Source: Heliocidaris erythrogramma
Taxonomy: Eukaryota > Echinodermata > Echinoidea > Camarodonta > Echinometridae
Direction of reading: 5' to 3'
Length of the DNA: 64,000 nt
Assembly (NCBI GenBank): GCA_025617745.1
Contig: CM046853.1
Location: forward strand, 32,167,313-32,231,312
The notes under the pieces: model-generated
Told to the model about the DNA's origin: nothing
Database searches by the model: none
Seen by the model: the letters and a program-made list of their open reading frames with translations, nothing else
Position numbers and translations under genes: made by a program
Shown: positions 1-10,677 of the stretch, piece by piece
How positions within the stretch are numbered: the first letter of the stretch is position 1
How the letters are laid out: each line of letters begins with the position of its first letter

Positions 1-390
1 TTCTCTTGAAGATGTTGTAGATTAGGTATTTTGTTAATAAATTCAGTTTGAAAATTATTTTTTCCAATTTACATTACGCCGATACAACATGAGAGTCTCT
101 ATCTAAAACACACTTTCATTTGGTACAGAAGCTTCAAGACAGGGCAGGAACAATTATGTTGAAAATCAATACATTAATTATCTCATACTTCAAACAGAAC
201 ATACAATACTAACGAATGTATACGACCTTACACCTAAAAACATGACTTATACAAATACGATTCATTCACTTCGCTCTCAAAGCAACCTCATTCTCTCGAG
301 ACCAAACAGGAACACTGTGTGCCCGAAGTGTTCCAATAACAGATTCTTTAAAACAAACTTTACCAATATTTGACACTCATGATTTATTTT
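1..390. repeat. 3' part of a composite dispersed repeat (copy C)
   Basis: This stretch closely matches 15895-16230, and its first ~97 bases also match 12309-12405. It is therefore the distal part of the composite repeat whose fuller copy lies at 13985-16260. The similarity fades after about 375. I see no coding potential; the minus-strand ORF at 277-510 is not supported by anything else. Confidence 0.8.
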
Positions 391-1449
391 GTTTTGCAAA
401 AATTCTCCAAATGCCCTGAAAATATAACAAGAAGAACTATGATAATTATGATAAAGCATTGATATAACAATTATAGCAGATAAAAGCAAAATAGAAAGTT
501 TTTTTTTCAAACCATTTTAAAGGAGTGTGGATTTGTTAATTGTACTTTGTACATGTGCGTCTCCCTTTTGTCAAAACTTGGATAGAAGGGACAATTATAT
601 CGTTACAAAAATCCATATTTATTCGTAACTACTGAAGCAAATCGGATGGGGTTTTCGCTGAAATACAGATGAATAGTTATAGTATCACAACCCCAAAACA
701 TTTTCTGGTTCATTGACAATTTTGAAAGCTATTGATTCAGAAAAGTCAGATTGTATTTTATTGAGGACATACTGTAGATTCTTCAAAGCGGGGGCATCGA
801 AACTCTTTCAAGGTGAGAGACGTTTTTACAACAGGAGGGCAAACAACAAAAAGAGAATGTACCATTTTATACAACTGGGTCGAGAGGAACAAAAGTGGGT
901 TAAAAACACCTAGTCCAAGGATGCAAGTGTCGAGCATGGATCGAACCAAGGATCTCTCGTATTTAGGGCAGTGGTGTATCTGGGGATTGTGGCGCCCGTA
1001 AATGTGCGCCACAAAAGCTGACAAATAAAAATCGGATTAATTCACGCTTTAATTCAGAAATAATGGCAGTAATGAAAAGATACGCTATTTTTTCATTTCT
1101 TCCTATGTTCGGGCGCAAAATTAGCAAGAACCATGAAGTAATGTCGGAATTTAGCTCGGCAATCTAAACTAGAATTTCTGTCAGATATTGAATCTTTTAC
1201 CTGCTATTTATTGTATTTTATCCTATATTGTAGGCGCAAAATTTGACAAAGTCCTGATAAAAATCATATGCTTGGAAGCAGAATTTGAAGCGTTTAAAAT
1301 GCCATCTATGCATCGACTCTTATAATGGGGGCACAAACTAACAAGATCCTGATATGAAGATGAAAGCGAAGATGTATGCGAGAGTGCAAAGTGCCCGATC
1401 CTTAGATTTTTTTTGTATTTTAAACCTTTTATTAGCCTTTTTCTATCTA
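391..1449. other. Non-genic stretch with a possible SINE fragment and decayed repeats
   Basis: No gene is supported here. Around 880-1000 the minus strand contains a B-box-like GGTTCGATCC followed by text resembling a tRNA-derived SINE head, but the A box is unclear. From about 1105 to 1400 a decayed unit recurs three times (near 1110, 1232 and 1328), each starting with a GGCGCAAAATT- or GGGCACAAACT-like string and spaced about 100-120 bp apart. Confidence 0.4.
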
Positions 1450-2400
1450 AACCTTGTCCTCTCAAGTGTGGGGTGGGGTCGGTATTTTCGGTCTTGACCA
1501 TCTACACATTACCACTTGGAGACATCACTCGTTATCACAGGGCTCAGTTTCATTTCTTTGCAGATGACACAGAAATCCATCTTATATTTCGTCCAGGTGA
1601 TGCATCGGCTTCTTTCATGTTGGTGACATTATATGGTTGAATTCTAATTTCCTAAAACTGAACCCCCAAAAGACCGAGACTGGAGATGATGGGGCTGGGA
1701 ACTCTTCACAATTATTACTCAACTTTTCATTCTGAACTCGGAAGTAATGTTATGTCTCCATCGGGTTCGGTTAGGATTTTAGGAGTTGTCTTTGAATATC
1801 TATTTAACATGGAAAAGCATGTTTCATCTATTTGCAACAGTTCAAATTTTCACCTTCGGATGTCAGGAGAATCCGTAAATACTTGTCAAAGCAGACTACG
1901 GAGCAGGTCATCCATGCCTTGGTAACATCCAGATTGGATTGCTGTAATGCGGCTCCTCTTCAACCATTTCTCGTTTGCAGCAGGTACACAACAATGCATC
2001 ACGTGTGCTCAATTGGGCTAGGAAGAGCGCTCGAATAAGACTAGTCTTATCCTTCGCCGCTGGCTACAGAAGACAATCGCGTTCATGATTTTGTCCGACT
2101 ACTTTTAAGATTCCACATGGACAGGCCCCGAGTACCTTTCTGCCCAGTGGCGTAGACACGAACATGCTTTCTATTGTTAGTGGGGGATGATGAAAAGATC
2201 ATCCCCCACTAACAATGGATAATTATGCGTGTCTACGCCCTGTTTCTGCCTACGGAGACAGGTCCTTCGCCAAGGCCGCACCCGTTCTCTGGCCTGAACT
2301 CTCTTCCTCTGTATTTGACAATTAGATTCCATTGAACAATTCAAAACACAGCTGAAAACGTCAATGTTTATCTAAGATTTCGGTTTCATTTCCTGTAGAT
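1450..2400 (+). pseudogene. Degenerate L2/CR1-type LINE reverse transcriptase 3' end
   Basis: The three plus-strand frames, read in turn, show the end of a non-LTR reverse transcriptase. A YTLPLGDI-like stretch and an FADDTEIHL box (the YADD catalytic motif with Y changed to F) lie near 1500-1590. They are followed by an LGVVF/NMEKHVSSIC segment, an RRIRKYLSKQTTEQVIHAL-RLDCCN segment, and a final YGDRSFAKAAPVLW segment near 2250-2300. The frame changes several times and contains stops, so the copy is dead. A small hAT-like MITE interrupts it at 2145-2242. A related but distinct LINE end lies at 42561-43145. Confidence 0.8.
2145..2242. mobile_element. 98-bp palindromic hAT-like MITE with 8-bp target duplication
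   Basis: The element is almost entirely palindromic. Its ends read CAGTGGCGTAGACACG and the complement of CAGGGCGTAGACACG. It is flanked by an exact 8-bp direct repeat, tttctgcc, at 2137-2144 and 2243-2250. Removing the insert and one duplicate restores the LINE reading (ACCTTTCTGCCTACGG). The 8-bp duplication and CAG start fit the hAT superfamily. A second copy lies at 57676-57776. Confidence 0.85.
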
Positions 2401-2689
2401 TATCGGTTGAACTATTTATGTAATTTTTACTCTTTTACTCCCTTTTCAAACATCTAATGATCAATAACAAGGAGGTGTGTTTCTTGAGACCTTGAGGTTC
2501 GAGACAGAGACCTTGACATTAAAGTCCGATACCGAGACCCTATATAAAACGAGTCTCGAGACGGTCTCAGGACCTATACGCGAATGATAAGACATGTTAA
2601 CGCTGTAGTCAATGCAGTAAATGCCATTTTTAAAATTTTGTTTCATTCTGGTAATCCCTGTTACGCATGGAAGTTTTCATCTTGGACTT

Positions 2690-3075
2690 GTCTCTCGCTA
2701 TTGTGTTCTTCTTTCTTATCCGATAATATTATTTTCTTGCTCTGTCTTTTCTCACTTCCTCTCTCTCTCTCCCGTTCTGTCTTTCTTTCTTACCATCTCT
2801 CTCGCGCTTTATCGCATCCTGTCCTCCTTTCTCCTCTCCTCTCGCTCTCAGACTCATCGTTCTTTCCTCCTCCTTCCCCTTTTCTTCACTCTATTTATCA
2901 CCTCCCTTTATCTGTCCTTTCTCAATTCTCATATCCTCTCACACTCTCTTGTTCCGCCTTCTTTCTCATCCCTTTCTTGTTCTGTGTTTCTCTCTCATCT
3001 CCTTTGCTCTCTCGTTCTGTACTTCTTTTCGGTCTTCTTTTTCTAGACCGTTCTGTCCTTTCTCACCTCTATCCG
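2690..3075. repeat. Pyrimidine-rich low-complexity tract
   Basis: About 385 bases of CTCTCT/TTTCT-rich sequence. It opens long Leu/Ser/Phe-rich frames on the plus strand that are artefacts of composition, not genes. Confidence 0.85.
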
Positions 3076-3641
3076 TTTATCTCTCAAACCAAATTTGCAT
3101 GTCAGAAGCGGTTTGGACAAGTAATTGAATGGACAAACAAATAAATGAATACTATGACCTTTTCTATATTACAGGAGCCAAAGAAGCGACTGTCATGTAA
3201 AATATATACATGTATCTTTGCAAGAATTCCCATTAAACATATAGCTGGTGAATACCATTCAACAATAAGGACATAACTTAAAAGCAATTAATTCAATCTA
3301 CCAATACACAATTAGATTAGACATTTGTAATGATACTCGGTTGTTAGGCTTACATGACTTCTTGTAACTGAAAAAAAAACCCAACAACTTGTTTTATGCT
3401 AGAGTTGGGTTAACTGCATTGCCCCTCACAATATCTTATATCTCTAATCAAAAAGGACACATGCTGCTGTTTTGTTTATCATTGGTAAAAGAAAATTTTA
3501 AATACCTCCAAAGAGTATGTTAACCGTTTAAAATGATTTCATATAGTTAAAATATCAAATTAATAAGGTAAATGTAATCTATATATCCGCATTAATCAAC
3601 TGGATCACATTCTTCGTCATCTGTTACCAAAGAGAAGCCAT
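3076..3641. other. Region downstream of the SRCR gene, probably its 3' UTR
   Basis: This AT-rich stretch follows the stop codon of the minus-strand SRCR gene. It probably includes the 3' UTR. I could not pick a convincing AATAAA signal on the minus strand. No other feature is seen. Confidence 0.35.
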
Positions 3642-3730
3642 TTACTTCTTGGTCTCCTGTAGGAGTTCAAGGAGAAGTTGAGTAGCCCGAAGTTTGAGAT
3701 CATCGCTGACATCCACCTCCTTCTTCTTGC
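3642..3730 (-). CDS. SRCR gene exon 4: C-terminal charged tail and stop
   Basis: The acceptor is ...TTTGTAACACAG before GCAAGAAG, entered in phase 1. It encodes about 29 lysine- and glutamate-rich residues with a leucine-rich amphipathic stretch (ATQLLLELLQ), then TAA at 3642-3644. The tail is not part of the SRCR fold; an amphipathic helix is likely. Confidence 0.75.
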
Positions 3731-6700
3731 CTGTGTTACAAAACAACAAAAGAGCGGGATACAACGGTATATCAGTTGAAATTAAAATTTTCAATATTTC
3801 GTATGTAGTTATATATCTTACATCACAAAATAGTCCAGATTCTGTCACTGTTTTAGTATGTGATCTCAAGTGCTGTCGCAAAATGAATCGTATCCCGACA
3901 ACTCCTTACAAATTCACCCTCCCGTAAAAATAACACTCAGGAAAAAAAAGAAACTGGACAATCTTTTTTGTTCAAAGTGTTCATATAAACCGTCAATAAA
4001 ATAAAATAAAATATATATCAAATTAAAGAAAATTTTATACTCTATCAACTTCCATTTAAGATCATGTTTTGAAATTTCACGCTTGAAAGGGCACATTAAC
4101 TGGTAGAGGGTCTGATTAAGAAAATTGCAAAAATAGATCAAGTATAGCCATTCAAACGTTAACGAACATGTGCATCTGTAAGATATTCTTGTTCAACAAT
4201 GAAAACGAAAATCGAGAAACAATGAGGATTGAGCTCTGAATGTCAACTGTAGTCTCAGGACTGCATGCATGGTTTTGAGAAGCACAACCACAAATTTAAG
4301 CCACTTGAGCCGATATTCCTGGGCTGAATTTCAAACACAGTCCACCCAAGAATGGAGGATTGGGTTGTAACAGATTTATCAATTTAATGCCTAAATGTTT
4401 GTGAGATGTTTGAATTGAAAATATTTAAAGATAAAGTTGAGTTCTTGTCATGCAATTACTTTGTGAAAGAAACTGTCTCAAAGCAATTAGGAAAGGTTGA
4501 TCATGTCTACATAAGAATTGGTGTATACTGTGAGGTTTTGGAATCATCAAAATGATAACAAATGGACCCAATCTCTCTGAAAAGCATATGCACTGCAAAC
4601 AGAAATAGAGGTATGTGGTACTGCACACACACAAGGATTTCAGTAGCTTTTAACAGTAAGTTGTCGGTAAAATCTGACAAAACGGTTGATGAATCGCTCC
4701 CCTGATCTGAAGAGCAATCCTTTTGAGGGGATTTTTCTACTATGTGGTTCTTCCAAACTGACATAAAAATGAGGAAGCTCAAATTATTTCCCACCTTTCA
4801 CAGAACTCAACGTTCCCTTTAAAGAGATTAGTGATTAGCGTATTACCTTGAACACAAGAGACGGCTGCGCGAATGTTACAGCTGGGCGTGAGATAGCCGA
4901 AAGAGATTTGGCGGCAATCATGGAGAGTCTCATCAATAGGCCTAAGGTCAAAGGAAAAGCAATTAACTACAGGAACAGCACTCGTTGTAGAGGCGGACTG
5001 GACGGACTGGGCACTGGGATAGTTACTTTCCCAAGGGAAGAGCATATTACAGACCACATCAGCCTCTTCTTGGCCCCAGCGCTCTCCGCAGATACCATAC
5101 CATTGGCCTTTATTGTACACCTCAACCTGACCACTGTATCCGGAGTTACTTGTCTCAACCAATCGCACATCTAAAAGGAAACATTTTTAATTTTAATTGC
5201 GTTTGTTTTATACTGTCTTGTTACATCAAACTCGTGATCAATAGCAAGTTTCAATAAGCCAGTTCGTAATTAGTTCGTGGTACAATGACTTTGAAATGAA
5301 TCCAATTTGTACGAGCACGCGCATTTTGTTTTTGTGGACGCGCTACTTAACATGTAAAATAAAATTATTCATACCAGCGAGCGCATCAATGGTGCTTGCT
5401 TGCGAATTGCGCATGGCATGTTGTTTGGTGCTTAAAGCGTATAAAGGTCAATTGTACTTTTTTTTTTCTTCAGTGTTTTGCGATCCGACACTGGGTTTTG
5501 AGATCGCGATATTTCCGAAATTCTTCGTCGATTAATGTTCTTGTTGAATCAAGTTTTAGTCCAGAATTTTGCTTTCCGTTTGGTATAAAACTTTATAAAT
5601 AAATTATTGTAGAATATGAGAAATCAAGTATCGAATATCACATTTCTAATAAAAATTTGAATGTGCGCGAAATATGGTCACCCCATCATAAAATGACCTA
5701 TAAAAATAATTATGCACAAGCGCAAACATATGCGCAAATTGTAATTACGAAATAGCTTGATATAATCAAGCTACTTATTTCACTCCGATTGGCTGTGAGA
5801 AATGAGGATTTGTTGATAAAATCGTTAATCAGAGAGTGTCCCATGAATACATGAACATTGTTATCCTTAAACAAGGGTGAAATTCTGAAACTGGGGACGT
5901 CTGGCATTCATCAAATCTTGGCTAACATGGAACTGGCATTATTTCTTATTTAGTATAATAAAAAACATATTGATAAATCACTTACCCGCGCATAGAACAG
6001 AAGCAACGTTACCAGGGCACACTACCGGGCGAGTTGGAGGGCGCTCAACACATGCACCCAGTGTATTAATTTTGTCGCTATAGCAATATACATCTTTCAA
6101 CCAGACCTTCTGGGGAGGATCCAGGGTAGGGTCATAGTACTTCCCGAAGGGAGCGTCTGACACGGCAGCAGCAAAGCCGGCCTGACGGCACGCCACGGTG
6201 GCTGCATCAAAGTTCCAGTAGTCATCATTGCACACCAACCCCCATTCTCCGTTGTAATAGATCTCCACAACTCCTGCGTTTGTGTTGGTGAAGCCCCTAT
6301 TGTTGAGACGAACTGAGTATGACAAACAAAAAGATTGATAGTAGTGAAGGTTCAGATAAAAAGATGAGGCTGCAGTATTTGCTTTTTGGACACACACTGT
6401 TGCCCGCTTCAAGTTCGAATATTCTTTTAACCTTTTCATGAAATAATTGGGACAATATGACTTGATAAACAAAGTTTATAATATCTTCTCAGAACTCTAT
6501 ATTGATCAATCTCTTCCAAACATATTAAAATGAAAATCAAACCACAATTAACCTATTCAAACTGTATGTTAAAACATGTATTAAAAAACTACGGATTAAA
6601 AAAATGTTGATTAAAAATCGCTCAACATTGGTTATAAAATGAATGTTGGTTAAAAATGACTTTTAATCTTGCGTGGGTTAAAAATATTGTTGATTAAAAT

Positions 6701-9700
6701 TATTGTTTTTACTCTTGTGGGTTACTTTGTAACCAACATTGATTAAAAACAGTGTTCTCTGCTTTCCCGCCAAACTGATAGTGCTAACTTTCAAGAAACT
6801 TTATCTTTTTGTTGGTTAAAAGTTTGATCAAAGTTGATTAAAATACCAATCGCGTGACCGAACAGCGCATGCGCATATGGATTTGGAAGAAATTCGCTGC
6901 GCACAAATCTATCACAGAAATTGTTTGCGATAAAAATGGAAGGCATTGTCATTCAAGTCGCTGAATGAATGGGGACTTTCAAAGAGTTTGTCGGCGTGTT
7001 TGAAGGTGAGAAACTATTATTCATATATGTGATTGTTGTCCAGCTTAATCTTGGGAAGAAATAGATCTACAGTGTGCTCTTTCTTTCTAATTTAAACGGC
7101 TTGGGAGCAAGTTCGACCTGCTCGATCTGGACTAGACCTGGCTAAGCCAGGCCCACCGGTAGATTTACTGACTGCGCCTATGGTAGCGAGGAGGCGACGC
7201 CGGCGGTATGGCGGTGTGTTCAACTTCGCGCATGTCCATTATTTCGCGGACAGGGCAATATGACAAACACTGAAACTAGAAGTTTTTTGAGAAAAAGATA
7301 TAAGCACCAATGTAGGCGTAGGCGTAGTCTACCGGTGGGCCTGGCTTAGTCAAGTCTAGTCCAGGTCTGAGAAGGTCGAACTTACCAAACCGCTGAAAGT
7401 AGATCACTGAGTAGATCTATTTCGTTATAAGGCTAGCTAGACAACAATTACAGATATGAAAAGAGTTTCTCCGGGGAGTTTCTCATCAAATAAATCTAAC
7501 CAACAAATGGTTAAACATTTAACCAACAATTTGTTTAAGTTTAATCAACACCATTTTAACCAACGTTGAGCAAAATACGATTAACCAACAAATGGTTAAA
7601 CATTTAACCAACAATTTGTTTAAGTTTAATCAACACCATTTTAACCAACGTTGAGCAAAATACGATTAACCAACAAATGATTAAAACTTTTAATCGACCA
7701 CAGGTTAAACTTTAATCAACAGGCCGTTGATTAAAGTTTTAACCTACAAATGTGTGGTTCACCTGGTAACCCTCGGTTGATTAAAATTTTAACCAACAAG
7801 ATTAAAAATTTTAATCAACGTTCTAACAGTGATATACACGTTTTTAAAATGAATTTTTGAGGTATTGAAACAATTGGGGTTTGTTTCACTTTCTCAATCT
7901 TGGTCAGTCTAACGGAAATCACATATTCAAGGAGGTTTCATGCATAAGAATGTCTAATATTACACTTACAAGTGTCACTCAGTCATTGATATCGACTAAT
8001 AACGAGCATGGCCTCCACTGACACGGATCAGTTCGTTCAGACGCCGTGGCATGCCATACTTTCCACAGGCTTGTTCATGTTGTAAATAGGAAGGGCGTCC
8101 CACTCTTCGGTCTGAGCCTGGGCTAACTCTTGTAGAGTTTGAGGAATATTGTCCCTCTCATTGATGGCTCGGCCTCGGGAATTCAAAGCATGATCGATAA
8201 TGTTTATATCAGGGGAGCAAGCAGGCCATGGCATCTGGTGACCCTCTCTGAATCAAGGAATTCTCTCACAGTCATTGATATCGACTAATAACGAGCATGG
8301 CCTCCACTGACACGGATCAGTTCGTTCAGACGCCGTGGCATGCCATACTTTCCACAGGCTTGTTCATGTTGTAAATAGGAAGGGCGTCCCACTCTTCGGT
8401 CTGAACTCTTGTAGAGTTTGAGGAATATTGTCCCTCTCATTGATGGCTCGGCCTCGGGAATTCAAAGCATGATCGATAATGTTTATATCAGGGGAGCAAG
8501 CAGGCCATGGCATCTGGTGACCCTCTCTGAATCAAGGAATTCTCTCACAGCAATTGCCCTTTGTGGTTTGGCGTTGTCGCCTTGCAGCGAAGGCCGTACG
8601 CAGAAATGTTTTCCTGGGGGGGGGGGGGGGGCAAGATGATCGTTTTCAAAGGAACCCATAACTTGAAGTCTAAAACCCGATTTAAAAAAAGTATGATTTT
8701 GAAATTTCTGGGGGGGGGGGGGGGCAACTGCCCCCCTGCCCCCCCCCCCCCCCCCCGCTGCGTACGGCCTTGCTTGCAGCTAAAGTTATTTCCATTTGGT
8801 TTCCATACCCATCTTGCGTGTGGGAGGCAATTGTTTTCCAGGATGTCCGGGCACACGACATTTGACGTTTGGCGTTTCCACCCGGCACCAGCAATTGTGT
8901 CTTCCCTCCGTAATTAAGTGGGTTCTCGCAGAGCGCGTTGATAGAGAGAGTTGTGACACGCGCATAATAAGCCTACGAGCACGCGGTCTTTGTTTAAAAC
9001 ATGGCGGATCATGGAGCTCCCAATAGTTCCCTTTACCGTACATACTTTGACAGGGAACTCTTTGAAGCTCCATGAAATGACTGACCAATCAGAAGCGACC
9101 TCCAGTGTCAGGACTCTGTATGGATAGCTCTGGGTTCTCGGGTATCGCGCCATCATCGGGCAGTCGCGACCAGTGGGATTTGCGAGTGGTGGGAATATAA
9201 TGAAACTAAATAAAGGGTCCAATAGACCGCTTCGGTAATGTATGCAAATTTTATGCATACCTTTCAAACAAAGGTTGTTCTTGACAACCTGAATGCTTGC
9301 GGGAGTCTTGTTGGGCATAGCAACAAATAATGTATGCAAACTGGATTCCAAGCATTGAGGCTCATTTATAAAAAGCATTTTCATGGAATAGCTCTTCACT
9401 ACATAGGTGCTCATAGAATATATGTACATTTGTATACATTACAGAAGCGGTCTATTCTGGACGAGACAAGCCAGTTCCCTGGCAAGTAGCTGTGGCTAGC
9501 AGTCGTCAACCCATATAAGTAACATTAGCTGCGATTACCTTCGCTAAACCTGACATGTTCATCCCTCTCAGCCCAGAAAAACATGGTCACGACTCACGAG
9601 AGCCAATATACGTCAGTTTAAAATTTCAATATTACCAAATCAAAATACACACCTCTTAGATCACGAAGTTGACTCATTCTCGCTAAACGACTCATTTTCA

Positions 9701-10677
9701 GGCACTTTTTAAAATAATCATCTTATTGTGAGCGCGACGAAAAGATGACCACAAACTTGTTTTGAAAATCAATAATATTCAGTAGCAAATTAACCAATCA
9801 CAGAAACTGTCTCATGAAAAAAACCCGTGTACCGGCTATGTACAAAGTGAGTGGCAAAAAAGTGGGTCACCAAATAGAAACACCCCTAAAATAGTAACGT
9901 TTTTGATAAACTTGAACTTATAATTAAATTGATGAACTTGAACTTAAAACTAAAATGATAAATACAGAATGTTCACCATGACAATAATTTACATCATGCT
10001 GTTGTACAAAAGGGCAAATATTACTGTCCTGGAATGACACAATTTAGTTTAAGGTATCGTTTGCAGTTGGCCGAATAATTAGTATGCTCTGCTTTGATGG
10101 TACATGTCTAGATCTTACACACCCCGAGGTCGGATTGCACTTGGGATTTGAATTTTCATATACCAATTATCCCGGCAATTACCAATACTATGCCAATTCC
10201 CATATCTTAACACTGTAGCAATCGGTGCTATGTAAAGAACATGAACCTGCTAGTCCTGCTAGTAGGTCATTCTCTTGCTTTTGTAACAGTAGGTTACACA
10301 TCAGCCAAACATGATGCTGAATTTGTTACTTATATTTTTGTGAGCAAAGTGGATAAACCATTTCATGACAATAACCCACATTAATGGTAGATACATGTAC
10401 TATTCTTATACTCCTTCCCAAATTGTTGAGTCAACCCTAAGTCGCTCACGAGGCCTACATTAGGTCATAACATAAAATAAATAGAAGCTTATCCCGTGCT
10501 GCTAAAGGCGTGAAAATGATATAAGATTGGGTGGAATAGTCGAAATGAGTGAACGACCTATGATTTCTATAAATGGTACAATATTCGTGAGTGGTTACCT
10601 CTTCCGTCCATGGATTGTCCTCTCACGGTCCCAAAGAAGGCCACAAGAGCCAAAGCCACACTGATGAAACTATTCAT
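3642..10677 (-). CDS. Secreted protein with two SRCR domains (4 coding exons)
   Basis: Coding exons in transcription order are 10599-10677, 5986-6312, 4847-5170 and 3642-3730. Together they give 819 nt, a 272-residue protein plus stop. Every junction is phase 1 with GT/AG sites, so the frame is continuous. Residues 1-20 are a signal peptide (MNSFISVALALVAFFGTVRG). Two scavenger receptor cysteine-rich domains follow, each in one exon. Each has six cysteines in the group-A pattern, including the GEWGLVC and GQWYGIC positions. A charged, helix-prone tail of about 29 residues ends the protein (KKKEVDVSDD...LQETKK). There is no transmembrane segment, so secretion is inferred. Proteins of this kind act in pathogen or ligand binding in echinoderm immune cells, but the ligand here is unknown. 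Intron 1 (4.3 kb) is packed with mobile elements. Confidence 0.85.
4425..4822. mobile_element. TTAA-flanked MITE (family D, copy 1)
   Basis: TTAA occurs at both ends. The adjacent ends are inverted: AGATAAAGTTGAGTTC on the left, and the complement of AGGGAACGTTGAGTTC on the right. The sequence matches 57636-58099 over most of its length. Its right end is only 24 bp from the donor site of SRCR exon 3. A fragment of another palindromic family (related to 58803-58942) sits inside at about 4634-4712. TTAA target preference is typical of piggyBac. Confidence 0.75.
4847..5170 (-). CDS. SRCR gene exon 3: second SRCR domain
   Basis: A 324-bp, phase 1-1 exon. It reads VRLVETSNSGYSGQVEVYNK followed by GQWYGICGERW, the canonical start of an SRCR domain. 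Six cysteines are present (GIC, VVC, VNC, HDC, PSC, VSC), which is group A. The domain lacks the usual CRQLGFP-like segment in recognisable form and is more divergent than the first one. Confidence 0.85.
5171..5985. other. Intron 2 of the SRCR gene
   Basis: AT-rich intron. A short perfect hairpin (tagcttgatataatcaagcta) lies at about 5752-5773. No other feature is supported. Confidence 0.6.
5986..6312 (-). CDS. SRCR gene exon 2: first SRCR domain
   Basis: A 327-bp, phase 1-1 exon. It shows VRLNNRGFTNTNAGVVEIYY then NGEWGLVCNDDYWNFDAATV and ACRQAGFAAA, which is a near-consensus SRCR domain. It has six cysteines (LVC, VAC, VYC, GAC, VVC, VLC), so group A. Splicing from exon 1 (codon G|TT) restores V at its first position. 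Confidence 0.88.
6560..7840. mobile_element. Long foldback element with TTGATTAAA-rich arms
   Basis: Two long arms are inverted with respect to each other. The inner arms (about 7005-7160 and 7325-7500) share the segments GGCCTGGCTTA(G)TC and GACCTGGACTAGAC and the AGATCTA-containing stretch in opposite orientation. The outer arms (6560-6860 and 7498-7830) consist of many copies of TTGATTAAA/GGTTAAA and its complement TTAACCAAC. Within the right arm an 85-bp unit is duplicated head-to-tail at 7498-7582 and 7583-7667. No transposase is seen, so it is a non-autonomous foldback element inside SRCR intron 1. Confidence 0.7.
7498..7690. repeat. 85-bp tandem duplication
   Basis: Two identical 85-bp units start at 7498 and 7583, and a third begins at 7668 before diverging. 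The sequence is built of AACCAAC/TTTAATCAAC words. Confidence 0.9.
7980..8557. repeat. 289-bp tandem duplication of the Tc1-like fragment
   Basis: Copies begin at 7980 and 8269 and are nearly identical. The right copy lacks 10 bp in the GAGCCTGGGCTAACTC stretch. The junction has a short CTCACAG microhomology, consistent with a local duplication after the transposon decayed. Confidence 0.9.
7996..8910 (-). pseudogene. Tc1/mariner-like transposase fragment, tandemly duplicated
   Basis: Minus-strand frames show the C-terminal half of a Tc1-like DDE transposase. They show a DILENNCLPHAR segment, a QGDNAKP-like block carrying the second catalytic Asp (near 8560), MPWPACSPDINIIDHALNSR with the third catalytic residue region, an LQELAQAQTEEWDALP segment, and the terminal GHARY followed by a stop at 7996. 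The frame is broken. A 289-bp piece covering the C-terminus is duplicated head-to-tail (7980-8268 and 8269-8557). A 184-bp hAT-like MITE interrupts the gene at 8589-8772. The transposase is certainly inactive. Confidence 0.85.
8589..8772. mobile_element. 184-bp hAT-like MITE with poly-G/poly-C tracts
   Basis: The ends are inverted (GAAGGCCGTACGCAG and the complement of CAAGGCCGTACGCAG). An exact 8-bp direct repeat, cttgcagc, lies at 8581-8588 and 8773-8780. Removing the element rejoins the Tc1-like transposase. Inside are three homopolymer runs of G or C, each about 14-18 long. Confidence 0.85.
9223..9454. mobile_element. 232-bp MITE, TAGACCGCTTC family, copy 1
   Basis: Terminal inverted repeats are TAGACCGCTTCGGTAATGTA and the complement of TAGACCGCTTCTGTAATGTA. 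A probable TA target lies at each end. Related copies are at 11223-11454 and 12424-12652. Confidence 0.85.
9455..10598. other. Remaining SRCR intron 1, no recognised feature
   Basis: AT-rich intronic sequence between the MITE and exon 1. I see no coding potential and no clear repeat. Confidence 0.5.
10599..10677 (-). CDS. SRCR gene exon 1: start codon and signal peptide
   Basis: ATG is at 10677-10675 (minus strand). The exon encodes 26 residues: a short polar start, a hydrophobic core (ISVALALVAFFG), and small residues before a likely cleavage after VRG. It ends AGA G|GTAACC, a phase-1 donor that matches exon 2. Confidence 0.85.

Noticed and set aside
2584-3144. Long Leu/Ser/Phe-rich ORFs on the plus strand
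   Set aside because: They come from the CT-rich low-complexity tract. No domain, signal or splice context supports them.
7498-7690. CRISPR-like array
   Set aside because: Only two identical 85-bp units and no spacers; it is a tandem duplication in a eukaryotic foldback element.
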